Source of the DNA: Phorcus lineatus
Taxonomy: Eukaryota; Mollusca; Gastropoda; Trochida; Trochidae
DNA length: 64,000 nt
Assembly: GCA_921293015.1 (NCBI GenBank)
Contig: OV121097.1
Location: forward strand, 26,819,429-26,883,428
Reading direction: 5' to 3'
Both the position numbers and the translations under genes were made by a program. The stretch's first letter is position 1, and each line of letters begins with the position of its first letter. This document shows positions 48,246 to 58,719 of the stretch, one piece after another. Under the pieces are notes generated by a model. That model ran no database searches and was not told where the DNA came from. It was given only the letters and a program-made list of their open reading frames with translations.

Positions 48246-48680
48246 AATAATGAATATTTTTTATACTTATATAGCGCCTGACCTCGTAATTTGAGCACTA
48301 GGCGCTTAACATATGAAAATGAATAGGGATACATGGATACATACACATAACAAAGAAGAGATATTGCAAGAGAAAGTGATAGTGCACAGGATATAGAGAG
48401 ATAAGGTTGATTCTAGGTGTCGTTGAAGGTTCGCTGAAAAAGGAGTGTTTTAAGAGATGTCTTGAAGGAAGCTTTAGTCAGTGGTTGTCTAAGATGTGAA
48501 GGCAGTTGGTTCCATATGAGAGGTCCTTGATATTTAAATGAACGTTCGCCGTAGGACTTTGTTTTCACTTTGGGTGTTGAGAGAAGACGTTGGTCTGAGG
48601 AACGGAGATTTCTGTGTGGAGAATATAGCTGGATCATGTCTGAGATATATTTTGGTGCAGTGTTGTTGAAGTACGAATTT
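48246..48680 (-). mobile_element. CR1/L2-like LINE, 3' end fragment
   Basis: Minus-strand frame 48,637-48,413 (open farther upstream to about 48,680) reads IQLYSPHRNLRSSDQRLLST ... SYGERSFKYQGPLIWNQLPS ... FKTSLKTLLFQRTFND, the signature C terminus of CR1/L2-type reverse-transcriptase ORFs. It is followed by a 3' UTR ending CAGGCGCTATATAAGTAT and an ATTATTATTATA tail at 48,246, again typical. Everything upstream in the element is missing. Confidence 0.9.
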
Positions 48681-49721
48681 GAAACTGTTGCAATTTTGTA
48701 CTCAATTCTTGTTGTTAGTGTAACGTATTTAGTGATACAATTTGGTGTTCATTTCTTACATACGGAACGTAACACAGCCATGTGATAAAAATAATTGCTA
48801 TAGTGTAAAATATAATATTCAATTCTTTATAGTCTGATAACTTAATACAAATATCTGAAACAGAAATCTACCGGAAGAAATATCTGTATCATGTTCAAAT
48901 TGATATTTTCTCATAAATGAAAAGACTACCCGTGCTCGTGTAGTACATGTATGTCTTATTCATCCACTCACAAAATTACATTCAGATGGCCATTAATATT
49001 AAGAATTTCCAAAACGAAATGTTAATATAAGAACAAGCAGAGCAGAATCCTACATGTTATGACACAAAATAATGTCTGGATTTTGAAATAGATTAGAACG
49101 TTATTTACTAAATATTCATTAAATATTGCAAGATAACACATAATTCTTATAGATTTGCATCACATCAATTCCAAAACGAAATAAAACTATGACATAAACA
49201 CAAATAATTACATTCTGTAAAATCATATTACCTTTTAATACATTTGGATATTTCAACTCTTGAACGGAAACCGCCAAAAGAAAAAATCTTAATGTCCAAA
49301 TAAATAGTTCAAAATCTGAAAACGCCTACATGAAATGCATGTCAATATGGCCAATCTTGACCCTAATGACATCCATATGACCATCACAGTGACATAAGAC
49401 ATCAAGTGATGACGCAGGACATCTTATTAGGACCATTGTAGTCGGACGGTAGTCAAGGAAATTAAACTGTGCCCGGGCTATCTTCAAATCTTCTTATTGA
49501 CCAATCATTCCATTTTTGGTAAAGGCAGCTCCAAGTCGTGTCTTTTGATATCTGCGCTCGGCTACAACATGAAAGATGGCATTGGATATTTAGAACCCAA
49601 ATATAGCGGGTAATCATTGCTATCCATTCTGTACACTTTGATGTTGCGGTAGAGTCGAGCAGTTGATTTAGCAGTGTCGTCTGCTGTCTTGCGGTGTCAT
49701 CTGCTTCTGTCGTCTGCTGAG

Positions 49722-49852
49722 CGTGGCTGCCATGAACGATATCATAGAAGTCACTTGGACTCCACAGGTGTTGAAAACACCGTATATTCAATTTGAAAAC
49801 GGATATGACCAGCGTTTATCAAACATAACGATTGACAGAGCCCGGGCTGAAG
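49722..49852 (+). CDS. Type I membrane protein: juxtamembrane ectodomain exon (131 nt)
   Basis: Acceptor CTGCTTCTGTCGTCTGCTGAG, donor GAAG|GTAAAG, phase 2 to phase 1. It reads VAAMNDIIEVTWTPQVLKTP YIQFENGYDQ RLSNITIDRARAE in one open frame, with a second sequon (NIT). It ends at the membrane border: the next exon opens with AGIPLF and the helix. Upstream the frame stays open to 49,672, so other acceptors (for example after GATTTAG at 49,671) are possible, but only the chosen one keeps phase with the 30-nt exon. Confidence 0.78.
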
Positions 49853-52621
49853 GTAAAGTGATAAAATTATCCTGAATATTTCTCCGATTCTTGTTTACAG
49901 TGTATTTGATTTTACCTGTCAATTGTATGGAAGGCACTGAAGGTCACTGTCGTTGTTTTTGTATCAGTCAACTTCATCACTTCTTTTCTCCAATGTGTAT
50001 TACTAAGCATTCTTTGAACATTTGACTTTTATTTCGATTATATTTTAGTGATTGAAATCTAACTTTGATAATTGCAACACAGGTGTTGAGTTAGTTCCTA
50101 TTTTACACACTTAATTATCATACTTTTGTTCAATATTTTATCATCCTCCGATAATTGACTTTGTTTTCGAATGAACTGTAGTTTTCCCAATCTCAATTTG
50201 ATCATGTTTTAGAAATCAGAAAAGGATTTTAACATTTAATCATATTAGATTCAACCGCTGTTAGTCAGCGTGTCTTCTATATGTTTAGTTTGATTTAAAT
50301 AAATAAAGTTAAAATTGTTTTTGTATTCTTGAAATCAAATTATTAATAGATCTAAAATAAATTCGATCTATAATATTCTTATAAATTGCATGCTTTTTTA
50401 TTTGCAAAATAAAAAGCATCAATATTATTTTTTTTTTAAATATGTTTTTAGAAATACTTCACAAAAACAATTTAATGACGTACACACTACAAATGAATGA
50501 TAATCACCATAGTAGATGGAAACTACTGTTTCAAATATAGACAGCAAATAACAATAGACATGTGAGTCTATTGTCAAGGCCGATGTATTAGGGCATAGGG
50601 CAGAATTCGTCAATAACAGAGACTAATGAATCTGCAGGAGTTGTTTCGAGAAGACAGAAAATGTGTTTGGAACGCCCCAGGGATAGGCCACTATGAGCAG
50701 ATTTCTCACATGGAATAATGATGTTTGCCCCCTAGGAATTATGTAATTATTTTCGTTGTTCCACAGATTATGATTTTTTATACCGTTGTTGACGTAATTA
50801 AGTTTTTATATTTGATATTGAAAGGAAAATATGATATTTGACTGGGGATATATGAGATGGATTATACTTTGAAAGCCGACAGGGATTTCTTTGTGCATAA
50901 AACACAAGATGACGCCATGACCAATATGTATAAAGGGCAACACCTAATTATTTTTTCTGTAGTATGATTTTATGAACTTAAGTATATAAAAAGTTAAAAC
51001 TGTATCTTATTTATTTCATTCGATTTGATTTATAACCAATATAAAAAACAATGTGCACAATTGTACTATTTTCTTCATTTATTTTTAAAAATGTAAAAAA
51101 AGGTTCAACATAGCTCAAGGCTAGTTCAATCGCTGATGTGTTGACACGACAACTGACATCAATTATATTGTTTATATAAAATATGAAACAATATGTTGTA
51201 GCTGTATTAAATTTTGTTTTTAAAGGTGGATTAGCCTCACCTGATTAAGAAAAATTAATAATCTTTGGCGTTGCTAAGTTTTGTGTTGCATTTGACAGAG
51301 TATGTATTTGAAACGTGGAAAGTGTGACGAAATAGACTATTTGTTAATAAGGTGTTTTGCACGTGAAAAAGCAGTTCCACGATTTTCACGTCTTGTTTTT
51401 AAACTGGGCCAGCTATATTGATTCCTGCACGAGAAAAGTCCCTTAATCTTACAATACATTGTATGTTTTACAATGAACAGCCTTGTTTCCCTAGCGCTTT
51501 CATAAAACTAAAACTAAGATACTTATTTTGAAATGAAAATAGCAACACTGTTTTTAAATACTTTCGCTGAAGATTATGTTTCTTCAACGTTAAAAAAAAC
51601 GTCCTTAAAAGGAAATGAAAAATATCCCAAATGATCGAAATATTGATATTATAATTGAAAAATAGAAAGCAAAGCACCCCTGGGATATTGGTGCTATATA
51701 AGAATGATCTTTTCAGCTTGTTTTTGTGTTATTCTTAGTGTTACTGTAAGATATAATGAATTTTTAGACGGATGCATCGTTGAAACGGGATGATAGAAAA
51801 AGAAACAAGTTTGGCTTTTTAGTTAATAAAGTCAGGGGTGAAATCAATGTTATATTTCCAGGTGATTCTTTTAAATCACTATATACACGTATACATACGT
51901 TTATGTGTGTATATATCAAAACGTATTTCGTATTTGCATACATGACACGGCGTGGTATGTTTTTAAAAATTCATTTTGGAATATCAATTTTGATATCTAA
52001 TGGTTTTAATTTCAACTGTTCCAAATGATTAATACACGAGCACGTGTGTGGTACACTCTTCTATGGAGTTTGTATTTTTCTTGCATGAGCTAAAGCGAGG
52101 ACGGAGTCGAAATATGTAGTTTTACGAGATACATTCAACACTATCGAGAGAGTGTATTGGTTTTAATATGTAACGTTTTACTCGCGTGATTTTTTCATCT
52201 GTAAAACGATGCCCCTCAACTTTTCTAGATTTGTCTCAAAGATCACAATACAGAAAATCACTTGGCGAAATAGATTTCTTCTGTGAACTCGCGCAAGAAA
52301 TTTTTTAAACATTGGTCACCCTTACCAAAATACAATTACAGATGTTTCAAATGTTTAAGAGGCAGTAGCTCTTTTTAAAATATTCTCCCATAAGAATTTC
52401 CCTAATATATATATATGACCATGCCAAATGCATTATCAAGGGTCAAACGTCTCATTATTGCTCTCCCGTTAAAGATACCGCCGTTTGATAAATCTACAAT
52501 TTTATTACAAATTGTGTCATAACATCGCGTGCTGATTTACGTCACAATCTTTAAGTATGACGTCACAATGTTAGCGGCGCGACAGCAATGGTATCTCGGC
52601 GATTTTCATGCTTTTATTTGC

Positions 52622-52787
52622 GAGTAATAAATAAAATACTAAACCCAGTCCCGTTTAATAACATTTTTATGAAACTCGTGAATGGTATCGGTATGTAACT
52701 CGTTTTCGCTCGTTAAATACCAAACCATTCACTCGTTTCATAAAAATGTTATCAAACGGAAGTCGTTTAGTATTCTCTATTTACTCA
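52622..52787. mobile_element. Foldback (hairpin) element with about 60-bp arms
   Basis: Left arm (AAAATACTAAA...AATAACATTTTTATGAAACT CGTGAATGGTAT) and right arm (ATACCAAACCATTCAC TCGTTTCATAAAAATGTTAT ...TTTAGTATT) pair over about 60 bp around a loop containing AACTCGTTTTCGCTCGTTA. The right part, from the inner stem on, is duplicated in the next entry. Confidence 0.85.
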
Positions 52788-52943
52788 ACCCGATTATCCG
52801 TAGTCGTAAACTCCTGAATGGTATTGGTATCTAACTCGCTTTCGCTCGTTAAATACCAAACCATTCACTCGTTTCATAAAAATGTTATCAAACGGAAGTC
52901 GTTTAGTATTCTCTGTTTACTCAACCCGATTATCCTTAGTCGT
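52672..52943. repeat. 136-bp tandem duplication within the foldback
   Basis: Two units (52,672-52,807 and 52,808-52,943) differ at only a handful of positions. Each carries an inner stem (TGAATGGTAT.GGTAT / ATACCAAACCATTCA), the loop CTCG.TTTCGCTCGTTAAA and the outer right arm. Confidence 0.88.
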
Positions 52944-52984
52944 AGAAGAAAGTATTAAGTATCAAGGGAAAATTGTTTGCGGCC

Positions 52985-53150
52985 ATTTCAGTGTAAACTC
53001 GTTTTAATCATTTAAGGTACATGTAGGGTAATTCATTCGTGTTACTTTTTATATTAAGTAAAAAATATTGTCTCGTAATTGGTAACCTTTATTTTCGTTT
53101 CTTGAGATCCATGTGTTTTTTCCTTATAAAACGTGCTACTTCCCCTTTAA
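52985..53150. repeat. Dispersed repeat / MITE end ending CCCTTTAA
   Basis: Partner of 18,155-18,306. It lies 70 bp before the transmembrane exon. Its inner left border may be TTTAAGGTACATGTAGGG at 53,021, which is partly inverted to the CCCCTTTAA end. Confidence 0.5.
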
Positions 53151-53220
53151 GTTTACGAAAAAAAATCGTTTGATACAGATTCTTCTTTCTTTGTTTTACA
53201 TTTTACATTTTCTATTTCAG

Positions 53221-53329
53221 CCGGGATACCATTATTCATCGTCATTATCATCTTGGTCCTCTGTGCGTTGTTATTGGCAACCATCGCTCTCATCATAGTC
53301 ATGCTTATCTTCAGACGCCGTAAGAAAAG
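53221..53329 (+). CDS. Type I membrane protein: transmembrane exon (109 nt)
   Basis: Acceptor ACATTTTCTATTTCAG, donor AAAAG|GTATGT, phase 1 to phase 2. It encodes GIPLFIVIIILVLCALLLAT then IALIIVMLIFRRRKK: a single membrane helix of about 28 hydrophobic residues closed by a strong basic stop-transfer patch, so the N-terminal side is outside and the C-terminal side in the cytosol. The helix is Leu/Ile-rich with one Cys, a possible palmitoylation or dimer site. This exon is the clearest functional element of the gene. Confidence 0.92.
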
Positions 53330-54088
53330 GTATGTACATCGTTACTGAATGTAATTATACCTGTTCATTTTCCTTTGGTTTCCTTTGCTTGTGCTCTGCA
53401 AGCTTTAATGACTATGTCAAGTATTAGCTGATCCTATTAATTACATATTGGATAAGTAGATAATATCTTTATATAAATGTAACAGATTGTATATGGTTAT
53501 ATATTCATTACATGATATAATATCATAAAAGAATATTACTCTATTGTATATTTGTATATGTGTTAATGAAAAATGATAGATGACGTCACCTGGCGGCTAC
53601 TTCAGTCCAAATGCAAAACGTTATCGATGCATCACATCTGTTGTACGGCTTAGTTTGACTCTCACTCATATAATTGAAGCATCTAATAGTTGTGAAATCG
53701 GTGACAAGCCTTTAGATTCTAACAATCAAACATTAACTTTACATTAAGTGTTTGAAGCCATTACCACGTAGTCACCGGCATATGTTACTTGTATTGTTAT
53801 CATTAGCTACTAAATTCACTTAAAACCTTATTAGTAAGGTTCAACATTAGTGGTCGCGGCTTATTAATAAATGGGTGACTGACTTAAGCCTGAATAATGG
53901 GGACAAACTCTGTCTTATATGCAAAATTTGTTTAGGGTCTTGTCTTTTCACCAAAACGAGAAAAACCTGTCATCTATTGTCAGTTGTGTTTTGGTTTTCC
54001 TAGCAGTTCATCTGGATGGGGTTTCAATGCCGATAAACTAGTGCACAATAAATGCCATTTTGCCTTTTTACACCCAAAAGCCACAACA
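53330..54088. other. Intron sequence, no feature recognised
   Basis: First part of the 4.5-kb intron between the transmembrane and first cytoplasmic exons. Plain AT-rich DNA. Confidence 0.5.
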
Positions 54089-54371
54089 CCGGGATAGCGC
54101 AGTGGTTAGTGCGTTTGGCTTCGGATCTCGAATCCCGCCAGGGGCTTGGCAACTTTGTCTGCAGCAGAGAACTCTTTACACACAGTAAGGTTTGGGTGCA
54201 ATGCTTCACTGAATTTCAGCGCAGTACCATCCATGGTTCGCTAGGTTTCATCGCAATGCATAGCCTCAATGGTGGCGCGGGCTTTCTCCATGCAATAATA
54301 CTAGCAGCCTTGATATAATTGAAATACTCTTGAAAGCGGCGTTAAACCCGATATCACCTCACCTCACCTTA
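54089..54371 (+). mobile_element. tRNA-derived SINE with mollusc-type tail, near complete
   Basis: Head: GGGATAGCGCAGTGGTTAGT GCG (A box) and CTCGAATCCCGCCAG (B box, with the GGTT part eroded); then GGCAACTTTGTCTGCAGCAG, GGTTTGGGTGCAATGC, TTTCAGCGCAGTACC, and the tail CTCTTGAAAGCGGCGTTAAA CCC with CACCTCACCTCACCTTAC. It aligns end to end with the copy at 42,247-42,512. Confidence 0.92.
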
Positions 54372-54433
54372 CAGAGCTATTACACGCTGTGAAGCTGAGT
54401 GTAAACAAAGGAGAAAACAGCCTCAATTTAGTC

Positions 54434-54525
54434 TTTGTTGAAATCGAACCCGGTCCCTCTCGTGACGAGCAGACACTCTTTCCACTGAGAAATACATGCT
54501 CTAACCTCTCTAATGTAAAGTAGAT
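54434..54525 (-). mobile_element. Head of a second tRNA-derived SINE family
   Basis: Minus strand: TATTTCTCAGTGGAAAGAGT GTCTGCTCGTCACGAGAGGG ACCGGGTTCGATTTC, with tRNA-like A- and B-box words, but a sequence unlike the other SINE copies here. It lies about 60 bp after the plus-strand SINE and faces it. No clear tail was found. Confidence 0.6.
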
Positions 54526-55575
54526 TAACCAGCAGGTCTCTGAAAGGTGTAATTGGAGTTTCAACTCTGGACTCCCACATACCAGTATCATTAGGGTTAA
54601 TTAGGGTTAATTACGACCACAATTGTGTTGTTTGTCCGTCAGTCGGTGATGTTGAAGACAATGCTATTCCAGAAAGGTGGAGTTTATTGATTATTTGACA
54701 ATATTCTAGGATGAGCTTGTTGGAGATGTTTCATTTCCTCCAAACGTAATTATGGCTTCTGGAAATAACAAGCAGACATGTGATTTTATGTGAATAACAC
54801 ATGGGATATTAGCCTCCAGTCAAATAAACTCCTACTGGGAAAGCTCAGTAGGCGTAGGCTTGTAGGCTGAACTTGATTCCGACGTCTTAAATGGGAAAGC
54901 CTTCATTAAGCATACGGAATTAATTGAATTGGATGTTCTTTCATAAGAATTTTAGCAATTGATCCGGAAAAATACTTTTAAAGCATGGGATATATGTTTT
55001 ATTCTAAGGGTTTGCTTTTAAAATTAAATAATGTTCATATTTCAATTTTTTTAACGAATTTGCTGATACAAGTTGTTCCGTTTTTAGACTTTAAGAAGGC
55101 TTTCAACTAACGTTTCTTTGACGTGCGTTAAGGGTCTTTGAATAACGAATGATTACTGATTTTAGTTTAGAAATTCGATATTTCAACAGGAAGCTATTTT
55201 TTTTGGAAAGACGTTTTGCTCCACCTTCAGAAAAAATAACAATTCACACAAACTTTTAGGAAAGAAAGGTCTGTGAATGCAGATTTTCTGCATTAAAGCG
55301 ACTAAATAAAGAAAACAGGTCACAAAGATAACTAGACTCATTACGACGTTGTCTGAACTGAAAATGTAACTCGTATTACTTGTCACGTGGAGTTCTCGAT
55401 GTCAATTAGATCAATAACAAGTGTATTAATCACTTAATGAAGTATTTTCTATGTAAAGTAATAACATACATTTGATAGCTACATTGCCTGAAGTGTTTTT
55501 GAAATCTCAATAAATCATTGGCATTCTGACTCGTATCATAGTTTACTATACTGGAGTATCTAGTTGTCTACTTAT
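54526..55575. other. Intron sequence, no feature recognised
   Basis: AT-rich; TTAGGGTTAA is doubled at about 54,591-54,610. Nothing else. Confidence 0.45.
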
Positions 55576-56320
55576 GATTCCAAATTAAACCATCAGTGTA
55601 TGAATCCAAATTAAACCATCAGTGCATGATTTCAAATTAAACCATCAGTGTATGTTTCCAAATTAAACCAAGTGTAAGATTCCAAATTAAACCATCAGTG
55701 TATGTTTCCAAATTAAACCATCAGTGAATGATTCCAAATTAAACCTTCAGTGCATGATTCCAAATTAAACCTTCAGTGAATGATTCCAAATTAAACCATC
55801 AGTGTATGATTCCAAATTAAACCTTCAGTGCATGATTCCAAATTAAACCATCAGTGCATGATTCCAAATTAAACCTTCAGTGCATGATTCCAAATTAAAC
55901 CATCAGTGCATGATTCCAAATTAAACCTTCAGTGCATGATTCCAAATTAAACCATCAGTGAATGATTCCAAATTAAACCTTCAGTGCATGATTCCAAATT
56001 AAACCTTCAGTGAATGATTCCAAATTAAACCATCAGTGTATGATTCCAAATTAAACCTTCAGTGCATGATTCCAAATTAAACCTTCAGTGAATGATTCCA
56101 AATTAAACCTTCAGTGCATGATTCCAAATTAAACCATCAGTGTATGTTTCCAAATTAAACCATAAGCGTATGATTCCAAATTAAACCATCAGTGCATAAT
56201 TCCAAATTAAACCATCAGTGCATAATTCCAAATTAAACCATCAGTGCATGATTCCAAATTAAACCATCAGTGTATGATTCTAAATCAAGCCATCAGTGTA
56301 TGATTCCAAATTAAACCATC
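55576..56320. repeat. 26-bp minisatellite, about 28 copies
   Basis: Unit GATTCCAAATTAAACCATCA GTGCAT. Variants at two sites, CATC/CTTC and GTGCAT/GTGTAT/GTGAAT, alternate in runs, giving a 52-bp and larger higher-order pattern between about 55,735 and 56,130. Edges are more diverged (TAAATCAAGCC near 56,281). Confidence 0.96.
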
Positions 56321-57796
56321 AACATATTCAATGAGCGGCTAAATCCTGACATCTAAGAATGTCTATGAATATCAAAACAGTGTACCGTGTGCGCCCAAAA
56401 TATCGACAGTCCTCTTTCTGACATTCCCAATAAAGTGACATATTTTGAAGGTCCGATATGTCATCATTCCCCTTCCGGGGCGGATTCAGGATTTTCGTTT
56501 TGGTTAATTGGCAATTTAGTTAACTATAATGCAGATAGGGGTTTTTTTGTGAATTTTTATTGAATCTTAGTTCCTTGCCCTACATTTTTATACTTATATC
56601 ATGTGTGAGAAATAATGGGAATACGCTCTAGCATTAAAATATTACTAGCTTTGTTTAAAACTCTCTAGTGGTGCACATCCTGGCATCCCCTCTCTGGATC
56701 CGCTAATGCCTTCTAATTTTATTTGTGCATGGTGACATCTAATAATCATTATACAATCATTGGTGCCATGTATCTGTCTATATAGACACCATTGATCTGT
56801 TCCTATTGAAATCTTTCACATTGAGTGAACGTCCTTTTCTGAGTTTCCAACTCTTACACACGAAGACGATCACAACTTGACATTCAGTTTCTTCCATAAA
56901 AATATATGTTTCTGATATCGTCAATACCTCTAATGCCAAAGTGTCATGAGCACTTTCAATAATATCATGGCTTTCATATTGAAAGGTGGCGGATGTAAGG
57001 AAATGAAAAAGATCAATGGAGCTTGGTTCGGTGGTAATTGAAGGTATATTATGAGACTACTCGAATGATGACAGAAAAGGTTTTTTTCACAAAAACTTTT
57101 TTCTTTCTGTAGATGTAGTTAATAAAGTAACTCCAAAAATGAACAATGAAAGCTTGGGTATAATTAGTCAACAGAGAAGGTTTTTTCTTCCGAAAGTTTC
57201 ATCTTTCTTTGAACGTATTTCAGATAGAAAATCTATATCCTTTTTATTGTTTGTGATGCATATCACAGTTACAACTGCTTAACAAAATCAGAAATCTATT
57301 ACAGTATTCCCTCACATGCTAAAAACTTGGAACACTTTTTCGAAATGAAATAAAGGGATCGCACGGAAAAGAAATTACATCCTACCAGATGCAATAGGGA
57401 CATAATTGGTTGATACAAGGGGTTTCTTTTTCGCCGTACAAAGTTCAGTTTAACTACGCGAATCTCAGTGTAAAAAGAAGAGAACAACGCTTTAACTGTA
57501 GGCGACTGCGACCGCTGGTGTAGAGAGCTCAAACAAATAATTTTTAACTACGACAACAAAAGCTGTTATTGTTATTGATATTTTTTCCATTTTTATCATC
57601 ATCATCATCATCGTCGTCATCATCATCATCATCATCATCATCATCAATGCATGAGAACATGCAGTAAGTGTTGGTTTATCTGTTGTAATGTCGAAGCATT
57701 GAGACCTCATTGCTTTCATTGCAAGATAGTATGAGGATGTAGCTGTTATTGCAATACAAGAAAATATTATTTCTAAATTCGTATTTTATCTCACAG
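56321..57796. other. Intron sequence with an ATC microsatellite
   Basis: Contains an (ATC)n tract at about 57,594-57,647 with two GTC interruptions. Otherwise featureless. Confidence 0.5.
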
Positions 57797-57934
57797 CGAG
57801 GTTTTGACTCCAGACGGAGAGCACCAGATAGAGTACTCGGACATGGGTAAACCATTGACCACAGCAATGGAAGTGCAGCCGGACCTCAGAAACCTCGAAC
57901 CAAGACTGGACCCACGTGACCCACGTGTCCTCAT
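57797..57934 (+). CDS. Type I membrane protein: first cytoplasmic exon (138 nt)
   Basis: Acceptor TATTTTATCTCACAG, donor CAT|GTGAGT, phase 2 to phase 2. It reads EVLTPDGEHQIEYSDMGKPL then TTAMEVQPDLRNLEPRLDPR and DPRVL, and begins just after the basic RRRKK patch. A Tyr in an acidic setting (QIEYSDM) and the DPRDPR repeat stand out, but no known signalling motif is certain. Confidence 0.85.
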
Positions 57935-58212
57935 GTGAGTTTCTATATATAGACATTTTGCAATTTAAAGAAGTCGCTTATCCATAAAATATCCTTTTCT
58001 CCTCATACTGTCAATTTCTAGAATGCCACCCAATCGGAACACATCAAATGTAGAATGTGATATTGTTTTATTAAACATTTTTTAACTTGATTTTGGAATT
58101 TATTTGAGTGTAGGACGGTATAAACTAGGGCTGCAAATCAGTCCCTAAGTACAACCAGTTACAGTTAGTGTTTTCATGTTTGTATTTTCAACAATAATGT
58201 TGTTTTCTTCAG

Positions 58213-58477
58213 GCAATATGGCCATATGGGACCGCGGAAGTTCCTTCAACTCCCGTTGGATGCGCAGAGAAGACTGATAACTGTACCGGAAGAAGATTCT
58301 GGGATGGAGGAGAGAGACGCGGAGTCACCGGAAATGCTGATCGAGCACATTCCCCAGGCGGAACTTGAAGAGGAACTCGACTTCGAGTTCGAGGGTCAAT
58401 ACGAGGATTCTGCAGAGTCGGATTCTGGGCTTACGCCTCGGGAATACACAGACCAACACCAACTGATCAAAAACTAG
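58213..58477 (+). CDS. Type I membrane protein: last coding exon and stop
   Basis: Acceptor TTGTTTTCTTCAG; phase 2 entry completes Met, giving MQYGHMGPRKFLQLPLDAQR. It ends in a very acidic tail (ERDAESPEMLIEHIPQAELE, then EELDFEFEGQYEDSAESDSG) and LTPREYTDQHQLIKN, stop TAG at 58,475-58,477. With the exons before, the cytoplasmic region is about 135 residues. The sequence stays open in another frame across and past this stop (see 58,478-58,719), so the end as annotated may not be the only or true one. Confidence 0.83.
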
Positions 58478-58719
58478 GTTCAGGGTCACCAAGGAAATTG
58501 TGTAAAACTCGTGTAAGTGGAAGCATATGGAAGGGAAGTATTGTAAGCAATTGTGTTTCGAGTTATCTAGATCAAGATGACAGAGATACAAGTATGCCTT
58601 TGCTTGAAGACAGCAACAAGGAGAACTGGCTGACAGATTTGAACAATGTGTTTCGTACCGATCACTCAGAAGATGCTGATACTCTAGTTTTGTATTCTGA
58701 TTGTGAGATTTTCTGACAC
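58478..58719 (+). other. 3' UTR with a coding-like second frame (possible alternative C-terminal tail)
   Basis: The frame offset by two relative to the annotated one is open from at least 58,441 through to TGA at 58,717. It reads TDQKLGSGSPRKLCKTRVSG, then after a Trp-containing stretch SSYLDQDDRDTSMPLLEDSN, KENWLTDLNNVFRTDHSEDA and DTLVLYSDCEIF. This is acidic and low in rare residues, like the tail before it, and ends in a hydrophobic residue as PDZ ligands do. Either the gene carries a frameshift (real or sequencing), or a spliced form enters this frame, or it is chance. Confidence 0.4.

Larger units (their letters stand above)
36871..49721. other. 12.9-kb intron of the membrane-protein gene
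   Basis: Phases on both sides match without any exon in between. It contains the SINE, MITE and LINE pieces listed separately. In addition, 41,085-41,240 and 42,064-42,200 are diverged copies of one repeat (CTGAGAGCA...CATGATCATT.TGATCTTATGTA...AGTTATGTTCTT.AG), 38,372-38,420 matches the inverted repeat at 63,855-63,945, and an ATGT microsatellite lies at 41,894-41,915. Nothing else was recognised. Confidence 0.5.

Noticed and set aside
54089-54180. Functional tRNA gene
   Set aside because: The A and B boxes belong to a SINE head: the acceptor stem does not close and the sequence continues into the SINE body and tail.
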